Origin: Albugo candida
Taxonomy: Eukaryota; Oomycota; Peronosporomycetes; Albuginales; Albuginaceae
Length of the DNA: 64,000 nt
Direction of reading: 5' to 3'
Assembly: GCA_905220665.1 (NCBI GenBank)
Contig: CAJNAR010000157.1
Location: 1 to 64,000, forward strand
Shown here one piece after another: positions 1-12,259 of this stretch. Each line of letters starts with the position of its first letter. Positions within the stretch are counted from its first letter, which is position 1. The notes below the pieces were generated by a model. It saw only the letters and a list, made by a program, of their open reading frames with translations, did not search any database and was not told where the DNA came from. A program made the position numbers and the translations under genes.

Positions 1-391
1 AAACCCTAAACCCTAAACCCTAAACCCCTAAACCCTAAACCCTAAACCCTAAACCCTAAACCCTAAACCCTAAACCCTAAACCCTAAACCCTAAACCCTA
101 AACCCTAAACCCTAAACCCTAAACCCTAAACCCTAAACCCTAAACCCTAAACCCTAAACCCTAAACCCTAAACCCTAAACCCTAAACCCTAACCCTANCC
201 NTAACCCTTAACCCTTAACCCTTAACCCTTAACCCTTAACCCTTAACCCTTAACCCTTAACCCTTAACCCTAACCCTTAACCCTTAACCCTTAACCCTTA
301 ACCCTTAACCCTTAACCCTTAACCCTAAAACCTAAACCCTAAAACCTAAAACCTAAAACCTAAAACCTAAAACCCTAAAACCCTAAACCCT
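1..391. repeat. Telomere repeat array with internal variant blocks
   Basis: Positions 1 to about 195 are almost pure CCCTAAA heptamers (TTTAGGG on the other strand), with one extra C near 26-29. From about 203 to 325 the unit changes to CCCTTAA, and from about 326 to 391 to looser AAAACCT/AACCCT variants. Ns stand at 198 and 201. The C-rich strand reads 5' to 3' at the left edge, as expected for a left chromosome end. TTTAGGG-type telomeres are known from plants, oomycetes and some other protists. Confidence 0.97.
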
Positions 392-976
392 AGTTAGACA
401 GTATAAAAACGTTTATTTATTTTCAAGCAAAGAGAGTTGAGAGTTATCATAATAGTAGACATACTGTAATTTAAAAAAAAAAGTTGTCGGGATATCAATA
501 CCCTTTATTTTGGCATCATGCTACACTAATCCTAATTGCCTGACAAACAGGTTATTGTCACGTTAAAAGTATAGGCTGGATGAAATTGAAAATTCTAAAT
601 TTGGCCGCAGAAAATCGGGAGTTGATGGTTATAGGCGTCCCGCCGTGTAGGTGTAAGTTGAAGGAGCGTGAGAAGTCTATTGTATCGTTTCTCTCCTCAT
701 TAGTCGTGGACGCTTCATTTCTAAAGTGCTGATACTTATAAGCTGTGCATCGTCTTTTCTCAAGAAGCACACGTCAAGAACTTTAACCGTTGGACGCCAT
801 TTGAGATATTGTTTTGGTATTAATGCAAGCAAGACGCCAAATGCAACAGGAAAGAGAAGCGGCCGTGATATTATGAGTACAGGGAAGATACAGACAAGTT
901 GCACATCTAAGCAAGATGTCAGAAGAGGATCTGCCTGCGACAACTATGTTGAATCAAAGGGGCTGGAAGGACGTTC
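392..976. other. Subtelomeric spacer without a recognisable gene
   Basis: This stretch between the telomere array and the first LTR has only short open frames on both strands and none resembles a known protein. A short A-run lies near 472-481. Nothing further can be supported. Confidence 0.6.
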
Positions 977-1089
977 TGTAAAAGTGAAAAGTACGTTTAT
1001 TAAGTTTTAGATTCCTAATTACAGGCATGTGATAATAGAATCTCCCGCATAGCCTCTAGTGTTCAATGTGGTCTACACCATCATCAACA
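977..1089 (-). repeat. 3' LTR of minus-strand copia element
   Basis: This 113-bp repeat begins TGTTGATGATGG (minus strand, at 1089) and ends TTACA. It is preceded on the minus strand by the purine-rich GGGAGAG, a polypurine tract as expected directly upstream of a 3' LTR. Confidence 0.85.
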
Positions 1090-2764
1090 CTCTCCCTTGA
1101 CTTGCAATCTCCAACATTTGACTTCTTCAATGACTCTTGGAATTGCTTAGTCGCTAGTGGTTTGGTCAAATAATCGGCCCTTTGACAATTTGTATTAACG
1201 TACTTCAAGTCGATGTTTCCGAATTTAACTTGTTCACGGACAGAATGATGACGAATGTAGATGTGCTTTGCTCGGCTTTGATACCCATCATTCTTTGCAA
1301 TAGGAATTCCACTCTGATTGTCCTCATACACAGTAATCGCCGACTCTTTTTGAATTCCCAACTCTTCCAGAAGACTCTTGATTCATATGACTTCTTGGAT
1401 ACAAAGAGATAGTGCAACGTATTCTGCTTCGGCGGTATTTAAAGCGACGACTCTCTGTAATCTTGACTTGAAAATAACAGGTGATCCATTCATCATTACC
1501 ATGATACCTGGCATAGATCGGCGATTTTCCTTGGATGCTGCCCAATCTGCGTCGCTATACGCACAAACCTGTACAGCTTGGCTAGATCGAAACCAAACCC
1601 CACATGTTTTGGTCTCCTTGAGATATCGCAGCATCGAACTGCTGGCTTTCAGTGTTCCTTAGTTGGATTTTCAAGGTGCCGACTTAGCTGACATAGAGCA
1701 AATGTAATATCAGGTCTTGTTCTATTCGCAATGTAAAGTAATGATCCAACCAGCGATCGAAAAGGCCGCTTCTTCATCCGTGGATCTGCGGTCTCACTTT
1801 TCGTCAATGACTGACCCACAACCGTTGGGTTGTATACTGGTTTCGAGTCAACTTGAATGAACTTGTCGATCATTCTCGAAATGCATGCTGCCTGGAAGAT
1901 CTTCATCACACGCTTACTTTGACTATACTCAGCTTCCATATCAAGAATATATCTCACTTGACCAAGTGTTTTGAGTGAAAACTCTTTCCTCAATTGCAGC
2001 ATGATCTTGTTAATCATTTACAAACTTCTTGCTCCAATCAGCATATCGTCAACATACAACGCAATGTATGTGTAGTCATGTCCCACTTGACGGACAAAAA
2101 TGCAAGAATCCGTCTTGCATCGATTGAATCCTAATTTAATCTCAAATATATTTGAGATCAACTTGTACCATGTGACAGCTGCTTGCTTTAGACCATATAA
2201 ACTTCTGTACAACTTGCAAACATGGTTTGGTTGAATTGATACTCCTTCCGGTGGCCAGATGAATACATCTTCTGCCAGAGTTCCATTCAGAAATGTCGTA
2301 GCCACATCATATTGCTGCACATGATAACCTCGGTGACAGCATAATGCCAAAAATACACGAATTGAATTCAAACTTGCAACAGGAGAGTACGTCTCAAAGT
2401 AGTCAATGCCTGGGGTTTGTCCTTGGTAGCAACCTGTTACTTCCAACGCTGCATTAGCTTCTTCATCTTCGAGTCTGTATCGTTTCTTCAGCCGTCCATT
2501 ATCTTCAACTGAATCGCTCTTATAAGGTACGATTGCGTCTGAGGGACTACCGTTCATGAGTGCTAATTGCGGATTCCCTCTCAGATTGTGTCGTCCAGAA
2601 TGCGTACCACAATCAAGATCTTCATCACCATATCTTCTCTCCCTCGGCACCATAGCCGTATTGGAGAAATCGTCCGTTAAAGCACTATCTTCAATGTCCA
2701 TATCCATATCATGCATTGTGACCACGTCAAGCTGCGATGATGGTGGCTGATGCGTTTCGTCCAT
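1056..2764 (-). pseudogene. Copia reverse transcriptase and RNase H (broken)
   Basis: Three to four frames joined by frameshifts carry the C-terminal half of a copia polyprotein. The piece at 2018-2764 holds the RT with the family motifs YGLKQA and YVDDMLIG. The piece at 1649-2017 continues the RT and its connection region (SLLYIANRTRPD). The pieces at 1383-1634 and 1056-1361 hold RNase H, with YSDADWA, an EAEY active-site motif, an EDNQSG segment and a KHI.IRHH.VRE motif. The protein would copy element RNA into cDNA. Frame changes near 2017/2018 and 1634/1649, plus the split at about 1361-1383, show that it cannot be made as one chain. Confidence 0.9.
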
Positions 2765-3001
2765 TTCAACATCAACATTACGTCTTGGTACAATATTCTC
2801 AACTTGTACATCCTCATAATGTTCTCGGTCAGTGTTCGTACCATACGTCTACCCCAAGTGACCATCCACCACTCGAACGTACTTGACCTTGTTCGATTCT
2901 TCGAATACAGCTGTTCGCACTATCACCAGTTAGTTTGTTCTGTAATCAATCACTCGATAACCCTTTTTCATCGTCGAGTATCCGACAAACATACAAGAGA
3001 A

Positions 3002-3965
3002 TCATTTGTCATCCAGCTTTTGTCTCTTTGCCTTGTCAATGTGTGCAAAACCCTTGGATCCAAAAGCACACAAGTTGCTCAAATTCGGTCGCGTTTCCAA
3101 GCAAACTTCAACAGGTGTCTTGGAATTCCAAACTGAGCATGGAACGCGATTGGTGATATACACCGCTGTATTAATTGCTTCCGCCCACCACTGCTTTTCG
3201 ACACTCTTCCACGCTATCATACATCGAGCTCGCTCCATCAATGTACGGTTCATTCGCTCAGCCAAACCGTTTTGGCGAGTAAGAGACAGTTGTTTAATGT
3301 ATGATCCTGGCGTGGCGACAAAGGTATGTGAACTTCTTGTTAATGTACTCTCCCCCGTTGTCGGTTCGAATACACGCGATCCTTTTGTTTATTTGATTCT
3401 CCATCAAAGCTTTATATTCCACAAAGTTTTCAAATACTTCACTCTTCGATGCTAGGAAATAGGCGACAGTATTTTCGGAGTAATCGTCGATAAACGTGAC
3501 AGCATACTTTGCACCCCGTGTGATTTGATTTGCATGTGACCCATTACGACTGTGTGTAAGTTCAAGAACTCTGGACGTCTTGATCTCACTATTCTTTGAT
3601 TTTGGGAATGATTCCACATTCGTTATCCCGTTTATACATCCTGCACACATTTCATGATCATCTTCTTGATTCAAATCCACGTTCATTCCGTCGACACATT
3701 CACTAACGTTTTTCAGATTCGACATCGATATATGTCCAAGGCGTACATGCCATAATTCCAAATCTTGTTTCGAATTTGCTTGACTGGCATTCTCCACGCT
3801 GGATGAACATCGCAATGCGTACAGCTTTCCTTTTTTTTCTTGAGATTTGTCACCAGGTGACGATGCTACACCATTGTCCTTCAAATTTAACTTTGAGTCC
3901 TCTTGACACCAAAGCTGATACTGACAGTAGTCGTCGATCCATGCCTGGTACCAATAGCACATCAT
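3002..3965 (-). pseudogene. Copia GAG-pre-integrase and integrase (broken)
   Basis: The segment at 3294-3965 contains the GAG-pre-integrase zinc-binding motif (WHVRLGHIS followed by CAGC) and the integrase core with FIDDYS and RTDNGGEY, which supply two acidic catalytic residues. After a frameshift near 3265-3294 the segment at 3002-3265 supplies the third acidic residue in AERMNRTLMERAR. Integrase joins element cDNA to the host chromosome. The order matches Ty1/copia and not Ty3/gypsy. The frame break shows the copy is inactive. Confidence 0.88.
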
Positions 3966-4223
3966 AAATGTTTACTCAAGCTGCATTTTCGAGTGTAACG
4001 GGAACAGTTCCAGTTCTTGTGGCTGTTAGTTGAAGGCCATTTGCAACAGTGATTTGAATTGATGATTTGACTTGTTCGAGATCCGTAAAATTTCTTGAAA
4101 TGGACTCATGTGACTGCTGAAACCACTATCTAGTAACCAATTCATGTCAGACTTGTTCTTTGACGCCATGAATGCGTGTTTGCTACTTGGTTGCCGTCTA
4201 GACTGCTGTCGATTTTGACGACA

Positions 4224-4780
4224 TTACGCTATTCTATGTCCAGTACGTCCACATCCAAAACACTTTCCATTGAACTTTTGTGCTGCTCCATCCCGTTGTT
4301 TATGGTTTCCTTGTCTTCCATTTCTGAACTGCTGCTTCGTTGCTTTGAAAGCAAGTTCCCCGGATTCCTTTCGTTGCAGCGATTCATATTCACGTTGGAT
4401 CATTTCTTTCGCTTGTAAGATATCCATATTTGGTATGTTTTCGATGATTTTTACGATTGAGTCGTATTCATCCAACAGAGTGCCTAATAGCAAGATGATT
4501 TGCTCGTCTTGAGTCAAAGTGTCTCCAATCGCAGCCGTTCTTGTGCAAATCTCCTCAAATTTCTTGAGGTGCTCCAATGCATTTCCACCCTTTTCCATTT
4601 TGAACTCGTGCACTTGTCGTCAAGGCCTTAACGTCATTGACTTTCCACATTTCTATTGCTAGATCGGCCTTATTCGGAATCTTCAAGGCATCAATGATTC
4701 CGTGTAGTTTTCTTCGCACAATAAGTCACTCTGTTTCATCGAGCTTGGGCTCATAACCTGTTGAATTGAAGTGAGCTTTG
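4224..4780 (-). pseudogene. Copia gag with zinc knuckle (broken)
   Basis: The frame at 4224-4613 encodes a typical UBN2/gag segment ending in a CCHC zinc knuckle (CFGCGRTGHRIAxC-like, CX2CX4H). Upstream, to about 4780, gag-like residues continue in other frames, with stops between. Gag packages element RNA. The frame breaks show that the gene is dead. Confidence 0.75.
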
Positions 4781-4810
4781 ACGGGAGATCGTTAGAGCCA
4801 CGTCGTTCAG

Positions 4811-4922
4811 TGTAGATTGAAAGTACGTTTATTAAGGTTTTAGATTGCTACCTACAGTAGATGTAATATTAGAATCTTCAGCATGGCCTTTATTGTCCAA
4901 TGTGTCCACACCATCATCAACA
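4811..4922 (-). repeat. 5' LTR of minus-strand copia element
   Basis: This 112-bp repeat corresponds to 977-1089. On the minus strand it is itself preceded by GAGGGGAAATT, which looks like a polypurine tract. It may therefore have originated as the 3' LTR of another copy (see findings). Confidence 0.8.
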
Positions 4923-6531
4923 AATTTCCCCTCTGATTGGCTAATATTCGTAAACCAATATAATTGATCAATATGTGACTGTATAAGCACCAAAGATAAA
5001 ATAATAAAATTTCTTGATTCATCTTTTTCTTGCACTTCTCCGAGTCCGAACGGTGCTTTGCTTCCCACAAGTACTACATAAACGTTTGTTTTGGTTTTTC
5101 CTTGGGTTCCACATATTCAAATCCAGATAAGTTGCGGCGCGTCGATCCATGTTCTTGGCGCGGTCGGGCGAGCAATTACTGGCTCTTGCGAAGTTTTTAG
5201 AATTTTTTGCGAAAGTGTCTGAATGTCCTAGCCTGCTGATCAAATGGCAAGGCTCCGAAGAAGGTGGCACTTGATCAGGTAATATTGGGAGACTTCTGGA
5301 TGGCCACAATGGAAGAGGGCTTAGTTGGTGGGGCTTATTCAAGTGCCAATACGGATAGATGTAGCTCATTTGCAAGTTTTGGATTTCGACGCAGGTATTG
5401 ACCCAGTTTTTGCTTACATGGATGATCACAGACGGCATGGATACTCGAAAGCACACGTCTTCGTCCTTTTTTGTGGCTGGCCGGCAATTTTCAACCGGTG
5501 AACGGCCATCTAAAGTTTTGAGGATTGCGGCTTGGAGGGCGTAGTACAGTCTGGTTTTACGAAAAACAAGTCCACGATCATTCCGCAGACATGTTTGAAT
5601 GTTCCTCGTTAAATCCCCTTCTTCAGAAAATCCATCTACTTTGTTTTCAATTCTGTTTCGAGTCCGATGGGAACTGTATGGGTTCTTGTTGTGGTGGATG
5701 GCATATGGTTATGATCCTCTACAACCACGCCGATAGTCCAATTCAGGTCATCCTGTATGGCTTTCGAGCGGAAGGAAACTTTGACGAATACTGTCGAGAC
5801 TTTAGTCTTCGCGTTTTTCCGTTAGACGAAGCAGATTGCGGTAAGACCCTCCTCGGTCGCATCTGAGATGGACCGTATAGTGTGCATTACATTGCTAGAA
5901 GGATGATTTTGTCACTAAACCAGCACATTCATATAATGCCTTTACCGTGGCTTCACGAGAACTATATTCAACTCCAGCAATTCCGGTTGATGGATGTAGC
6001 AATTCGTTCTGAACCGTGACATCCGATTCTTCACTGTATTTTGCATCCATTTTTCGCTTGAAAAAATCCCTTAATATTGCGCAACCCGTTAAATGTTGCG
6101 ATTTCTTAGATAGGGGAGCTTGAAAATGTGGAAAAGTGGAAAAGTGGGAATACGTAAGCTACTATACATCTTACGTTGAAGGACTACCGTATCAACCAAT
6201 CATGTTATATTACACAAATTAGCTAATACGAGTAGTTTTATCTGTGGCAATAGTGGCACGGCTTTTATTTATTCATAGAGAAGGTTTAAAATGCCATGAC
6301 GTAATTCTTACCGCTAAAAGCTGATTGAGTCGTCTACACAATTGTGGCATCCTACAGAACCTAAAATCCCTTCTCTAAATAGCCGGATATGAATATCCAA
6401 GTACGCTTTAACATACCCCTCTAAGTCTTAATACCGTACTGAGCATATAAAGATCACTTGAAGGAACAATGATCGCCGCTTCTGGTACTTGATTGCTGCT
6501 ACTGATAACTCGAGTATTAAATAGGCACGAC
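4923..6531. other. Spacer between two copia elements
   Basis: No recognised gene. A minus-strand frame at 5019-5456 and a plus-strand frame at 5525-5866 are open but match nothing I know and lack clear start context or domain features. A minus-strand stretch near 4923-5060 resembles the end of a copia ORF running into its LTR, so the right part of this spacer may be very old retroelement sequence. Confidence 0.5.
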
Positions 6532-6648
6532 TGTTGATGTCGAAAGGGCGCGACTACTGGAAATAAACTATTAGAAGAGATAATAGGACCATAACCTTCA
6601 AATAAAACAGTTTCTCATTTATTCCACACTGTTCAAGCAGCATGGACA
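6532..6648 (+). repeat. 5' LTR of plus-strand copia element
   Basis: It starts TGTTGATGTCGAAAGG and ends near TGGACA. It matches 11,061-11,182 along its length with scattered differences and small indels. Confidence 0.75.
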
Positions 6649-6889
6649 ACAACAGTATATGAGTCCAAGCTCTCCGGAAGACCCCCTCCCCTGAAGCTCC
6701 ACTTCGCGCACACGATAATGCGACAAGTGTTAGCGCGCTGTTCTCTCAAGCAAGTGAGCACGGGGCCTCCAACCATGGTGTAGACCGTCTGGACAGAATG
6801 GAAAGACTCATCGGGAACCTGATGAGTGATATGGCACGGGAACGCGTAGATCGTACTCAATTGCCCCCCCCGCGGAATTAAAATTCCAC

Positions 6890-7860
6890 ATGGAGAGTGG
6901 TTCGAGCGTCTTCAGCCAGCTATTGGGTGCCCCACGACAGCTCTCTAGAGCTGGATCGCTCAGTGTAGCCATGGGAGTGCAGATGCCGTTTGCTTCGCTG
7001 CAACCTCGAGTGCAGCAGCAACAGTTCTTTCCGACTGTGCAGCCTATGGCGCAAGTAAATATGCAGCCAGGGCAGCAATTCTTTCCTCAGCAGAAGTTTG
7101 GTACCAAGATGCCAAGTGTCAAGGATATGAAGCTAACAATTGAGCGTTTTTATTGGAAAGAACGAATACAGAGGACTTGGAGCTGGATTTAAAGACTGGA
7201 GTTGCAATTCCTGGACGAACTTGGTGCAGCTCCACAACTCAGGGATGGCGAATGGCCTGAAGAGTTCAAAATGAGGACTCTTAATCGATATCTCGATGGC
7301 ATCGCAAGAAATCACTTCGACAAGATGAAAGGAATCCGGGCATCGGAAATACCAGCGGTTGAACATCTGAATGAACAAGATCTTGGAGGTCTACGACCGA
7401 GAAGTTACTGTTGACCAAGCCACGCGGTTAATGCGAGCACGTAAAAAAAGTGATCGCTCGCGGACGGAACACTACCAGTACTTGATTGTCGTTGCAAGTT
7501 CGGCGAATTTTCCCAGACAGCTTTTTTCTTCAGTACATTTGTGAAGGGGCAACGACGGAGGTAAGAAGAGCCATGTACACTTGGCTCGATTATCGTCGCA
7601 CTGACCATCTCAAGTAGGCATGGTAGTTGCAGACTTTACCGCGACATTCGAGCATGCTACTACCGCAAATGTGGTTAGTGTCTGCAGAGAACCTACTGGA
7701 AACCGCCGTAACTTTCGGACTTCAGGCAATGCGACAAAGGCATTGAAGCATGGAGATGGTTAGCGATGTTGAAATTGCAACCAAGTCGACCATATCAAGC
7801 GAAAATGCCCAAAAAAGATTAGCAGAAGCCAAGCGCCGTTCGCTTTACAGCAGTGCCTGT
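6890..7860 (+). pseudogene. Copia gag with glutamine-rich leader (broken)
   Basis: The frame at 6890-7192 is rich in Gln, Pro and Phe, and the frame at 7202-7414 continues a gag-like helical segment. Near 7765-7812 a zinc knuckle (CX2CX4HX4C) is readable, but its second residue codon is TGA. The segment would package element RNA. Multiple stops and shifts show decay. Confidence 0.65.
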
Positions 7861-7871
7861 AGACACACCTG

Positions 7872-8831
7872 GTGATGATCTATACCGCCCTTGTCAATGC
7901 CATAGATTTCTCTGACGAGTGCAATGCTGCAGATAGGAAGTCGATTAAGGTCACGAAGGGTGGTCAAGTAACATTGAATGCTACCGTGGATGGGACAGTG
8001 CACGTGGTCACTTTAAGTGAAGTCTATTACGCTAAAGACCTTGCACATATTTTGATTTCGTACTGCAAGTTTGAAGAAAAAGGAGTCGCTATGAGCTACG
8101 AAGACGGAAAACGGTACATGAAGCGTGTCAGTGACGGAGCACGAGTCTTTGAAGTCGAAAAGGAGAACATTGTGCTTGTCGTGAGCACTCTGAGTGAAAA
8201 AGCGTCATCTACTAACAACGACATTGTGTCTGCCGCTCTGCAGGCTGCTAGTCCTGAAGTTGACACTATTAGTCGAGTAAGATGTACGCTGCTGCAGCTA
8301 CACAATCGTCTTGGAAATCTGATGTACGACACGGTCGAAAAAGTGGCCGACCGTCCAAGATCGGGAATTGAGCTAGTCGACCGAACTCGACCAAAGCGTC
8401 TAACATGTGCTCAAGGCAAGCAGGAAAAGAATTCATAGTCCAAGAAGAGCACTGGCGCACATTCCCCAATTGATCGAATTGATGGAGTTATCTGCAGTGA
8501 TATTAAAGGTCCAATGACGCCGCTGGATTGAAATGGAAACCGATACATGATCGACTTTGTTGCTCACGCGTCCAACTACCGCAGAGTGCTAGTTGCGCGG
8601 AAGAAGGAATTTGCTGCGCGGATGTTTGAGCATTGTTATACCTTTTTTGAGCGCTCTCTCGATTGCAAGGTCCACATTTTAAGGACGGATGGTGGTGGTG
8701 AATATCGCAATGTTGATATGTTTTGCAAGCCGACTGGGGTGATCAGACAAGATATAGAGGCCAATAACCAAGCATTCAGCGAAAAGGCTGAGCGCATGCA
8801 TAGAACTGCGCAAGATATGCGCGATGCATGA
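7872..8831 (+). pseudogene. Copia protease/GAG-pre-integrase and integrase (broken)
   Basis: The frame at 7872-8438 holds a protease-to-GAG-pre-integrase region, including an LHNRLGN motif of the zinc-binding domain and a degraded C-x-x-C (CAQG). The frame at 8547-8831 holds integrase core motifs: DFVAHASNYR near the first Asp, RTDGGGEY for the second, and AERMHRT for the Glu. Stops separate the frames. Confidence 0.78.
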
Positions 8832-9488
8832 TGTTCGCAAGTTGTTTGCCATTACATTTCTAGTGTGATGCAGTGCACTACGCCGCGTATGCAGTAATTC
8901 GCAGCCCGAGCAGCTCGAATTTAAACCTATCATCGCCGCTTGAGATGCTGACGGAACAGTAAACCAGCATTTCTGACATAGTGGTTTTGGAAGTCCGTGT
9001 ACTTTGTACCGTGATCCGGAACGGAAAGCATGGAAGTCGCGGACTAAGGTTAAGGAGATTGTGGGAAAGCACGATGAGACTAAAGGGTTTAAGATGTATC
9101 ATCCTCAGGAAGAGTTGTTCGTGACAACGTACCACGTCTAGAATGTCGAAATGATGGGAGTTGACGAAATTCGGCATTTACAGGAGCACCTACATCACGA
9201 AGATTTATCTTTGAAAGTCATCGAGGAAAAATAGGATGTCGCACAGCGGAAGGAGCTATAAGCGATCGGCCGAAATCTTTCAAGGCGCTGGAGGAAAACT
9301 ACTTTTGCTTCTAAAACAACTGGAAGTCATGATGCTGATCATGGAGGAGAAAAGAAACTTGGAAGGCGAATGACTACTCGAAACATGAGCGCGAAATACG
9401 TTCCGGTGGTGATGATTAATTCGTAAAGGATACGACTACATATTGAGAAGCGATACAGTCAGCAGAGGTGTAGAAGCGGCGTGATGCG

Positions 9489-10760
9489 ATGCGCTCACAG
9501 AGTGATTTTCTGAAGGCAAACGGAGTATGGGAGCTAAAACTATGTCCTCCAGGTCAGGAGCTACTACATTCTAAGTGGGGTTTCAAGACCAAGAATCACG
9601 CAGATGGAACTGCTGAGAGCTTCAAGGCGAGATTTGTGGCGTGCGGTAACGAGCAGGCATGCGGAGTGAGTTACGCATTAACATTTAGCGCCGTGATTGA
9701 CATGACGACTGCAAAAGTCGTGTTAGCTCTTGCACGAGTATTGAGAGTACCAGCTCGACACGCCAATGTCCCGAATGTTTACGTAAAAGCAGAGAAAGAG
9801 GAAGACTTTGAAATTTCCCTCCACGTGCCACAGGCTATGGAGTTTGATGCAGATGAGTTGTGCAGTCTGGGCACTAGTGACAAGAGCAAGATGGCGTTGA
9901 GACTTCGCAAAAGCCTGTATGGACTTAAACAAGCCGGACGCTTGTGGACACAATTGCTACACGCTACTCTACACAAGATCGGATTTGTCCAGTGTCCTAC
10001 GGACAGTTGTTTATACAATAAAAGCGGCGGGCTGATGACCACTTTAGTGAGAAGCTACGTGGAAGACTTGTTGGTTGCCGGATCGAGCGTCAGCGAAGTG
10101 GAGCAATTTTTAAAGGGGATTTTTGTGCTTGAGGTGAAAGACCTCGGTGAAGTAACTAAATATCTCGTCATTGGAGTAACTTACGACATCAAAGACGGTT
10201 ATCAACTTGAACAAACGTAGAGGATTCGCGAAATTCTCATCAAACTTCATTTGGAGCAGGCTAATTCGACGCGTACACCTATTGGCGAGGAATAAGACAA
10301 CGAGGATGAGGGTAAATTATTACTAAATGATGGTGAAGGGACGATTGAGCACCCAAAAAGATATGTTCCAGTCAGCGATTGGAAGTCTGTTATGGCTGGC
10401 TCGTTGTACGAGACCGGACATTGCAATCGCTGTACATCGAGCCAACCGACATCAAGAGAAAGTGACTGGCGGTGGACTATGCGGAACGTTCGCTATCTGA
10501 AGGGTACGATTGAGGTAAAGTTACAACTAATGGGAATGGTCACAGAGGATGAACCGCCAACGCTTATTCTGGAAGGCTACAGTGACGCAGATTACGCAGC
10601 GAACACACACCGAAAATCGGTCAGTGGGGGTGTCATCTTTCTTAACGAGATGACTGTAGGCTGGATGTGCCGAAAAAAAGTAAGCGTGGCTCCATCCACG
10701 ATGGAATCCGAGTTCGTGGCAGCTTCACTGGTAGCAAGTGATCTTTTAGAACTGAAGTAG
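9489..10760 (+). pseudogene. Copia reverse transcriptase and RNase H (broken)
   Basis: The frame at 9489-10,220 is a copia RT with the fingers (KWGFKTKNHADG), SLYGLKQAGRLW and an active-site motif that reads YVEDLL instead of YVDDLL. Loss of that catalytic Asp would by itself kill polymerase activity. The frame at 10,392-10,760 is the RNase H with YSDADYA and an STMESEFVA active-site motif. In-frame stops lie between and after the two frames. Confidence 0.88.
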
Positions 10761-11060
10761 CTGCTAGGAGAGACTGGACTGCGCGTGGTCAAGCCGATGG
10801 TGATGAACGTGGATAATCAAGCTGCGGTAAGGTAGACTCAAGGAGAAGACAGCGCAGGGAGGGATAAGCATATCGCGGTAAGACTCAAGTTTATCAAGGA
10901 TTCAGTTAGAAGGAAGTGATCACGGTGTACTATTGTGAGTCGCGTTTCATGCGAGCTGACATTCCCGTCATGACGTTTGCCACGCCACGGCTAAATGAAT
11001 CGCGCAAGATGGTCTCCCTGGTTTGATAAAAGCTTGGGAAGGCGTCTTGAAAAGCATGAC

Positions 11061-11182
11061 TATTGGTGTCGAAAGGGCGCGACTAGTGATGTGAAAAGAA
11101 ACTATTAGAGGAGATAACGTGACCATAAGCTTCAAATAAAACAGTTTCTCATTTACTCCACACTGTTCAAGCAGCATGGACA
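11061..11182 (+). repeat. 3' LTR of plus-strand copia element
   Basis: This is the second copy of the 6532-6648 repeat. Its first bases read TATTGG rather than TGTTGA, so the TG terminus is mutated. Confidence 0.75.
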
Positions 11183-12259
11183 AAAAACATCAAGTCCACA
11201 AAAGCTCAATTCATATTATAATCAAGGACTTATTTGAACAGGCGTGAATTTCTATTACGACTTCATTATTTCATGTTTTGACGATTTGATGTTCTCATGA
11301 ACACCGAATCGTTTTCTTGATGATAGTCCCGATAATTCATAATGCAAAGACTCACGAAAAACTAACTATTGCCTGATCAAATATTCTAGCCTCCCCAAAA
11401 AAGAAGCGATGATAAAATCAGGTTATAGGAAATTGATGAGTTTGAAGCAGATTAGGGAAGGTGTGTTTCATACGAATGCATATCAAACAAAAACTCCAGA
11501 CGATGAAAAGGGTAAATATGCTTCATATGTAAAATGGTAATTGTAATTGTCGTAGCGTGTATATATTGATAATACGGAATTATACAGCTTTACTTTCAGA
11601 ATGCTCCCGAACTAAAAAAATATCATGATGAAAAAATGACAAACAAAAATGCATACAAACGTGAGATGATCTATTACGAGTTGCGTATGCGGTATAACTT
11701 TAATACAATAACTATGGACTTTCATGACCAGCCTATCCAGGGGGAAGTGCTACGCCTTGATCGAGGGTGATTGTATGTAAGAGATGTACAGGGCATCATT
11801 GAGTGCACCCTCGCAATCGCGTCAGCATATGGAGTAAAAGTGCTACCGTATTTTCAAGTACTGTCAACGGGAACAGTCATAATGTGTATCAAGAATTCTG
11901 AGCAGCACTATTTTATAAAGAGAAGAACAAATAGGCAACGGTTTCAATTTCTTCCGGAGACCGCTGCATTGGTTGCAGAGAAGTAAACACAGAACGTTTG
12001 TGGCATCAAGACGCCTGATATGATGGGCAAGATAAGATACGAGCACTATGACCGTACTGTCCAACGTGCGCGCTTTACGTAAGCGGAATTATCAGCTCCA
12101 AGATCTTCTTTATACATGCAAATTGGAAAGAATTTTACAAATACGCAGTACCTTATACGAAAGGCAAGATTATTGCAATGCGATAATTGCAAATTAGCTT
12201 TGAGAAAAATCCATAAGCAGGGGTGAGATTCGTGTAAAATGACGCTGAACGAAGGGCAA
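11183..12259. other. Spacer without a recognisable gene
   Basis: AT-rich sequence with short open frames, the longest about 71 codons at 11,771-11,986. None is recognised. Confidence 0.5.

Larger units (their letters stand above)
977..4922 (-). mobile_element. Degenerate Ty1/copia LTR retrotransposon
   Basis: Short LTRs of 113 bp (977-1089) and 112 bp (4811-4922) flank gag, integrase, reverse transcriptase and RNase H remnants, all on the minus strand in the copia order (integrase before RT). Both LTRs run TGTTGATGATGG to ACA in element orientation. The coding region is broken by several frameshifts and stops, so the copy is dead. The two LTRs differ at roughly a fifth to a quarter of positions by eye, and I see no matching 5-bp target duplication (flanks CGTTC and AATTT). 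This suggests an old insertion or a recombinant. Confidence 0.9.
6532..11182 (+). mobile_element. Degenerate Ty1/copia LTR retrotransposon
   Basis: LTR-like direct repeats at 6532-6648 and 11,061-11,182 enclose gag, integrase, RT and RNase H remnants on the plus strand. The shared LTR segments include GTCGAAAGGGCGCGACTA, CTTCAAATAAAACAGTTTCT and CACTGTTCAAGCAGCATGGA. A primer-binding-site-like sequence (GTATATGAGTCC) follows the left LTR and resembles the usual initiator-tRNA site. The polyprotein has many stops and shifts. LTR borders are approximate, and no target duplication was visible. Confidence 0.88.

Noticed and set aside
5019..5866. Two frames of 113-145 codons between the copia elements
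   Set aside because: No recognisable domain, no clear start context, and they lie in repeat-derived sequence. Probably chance.
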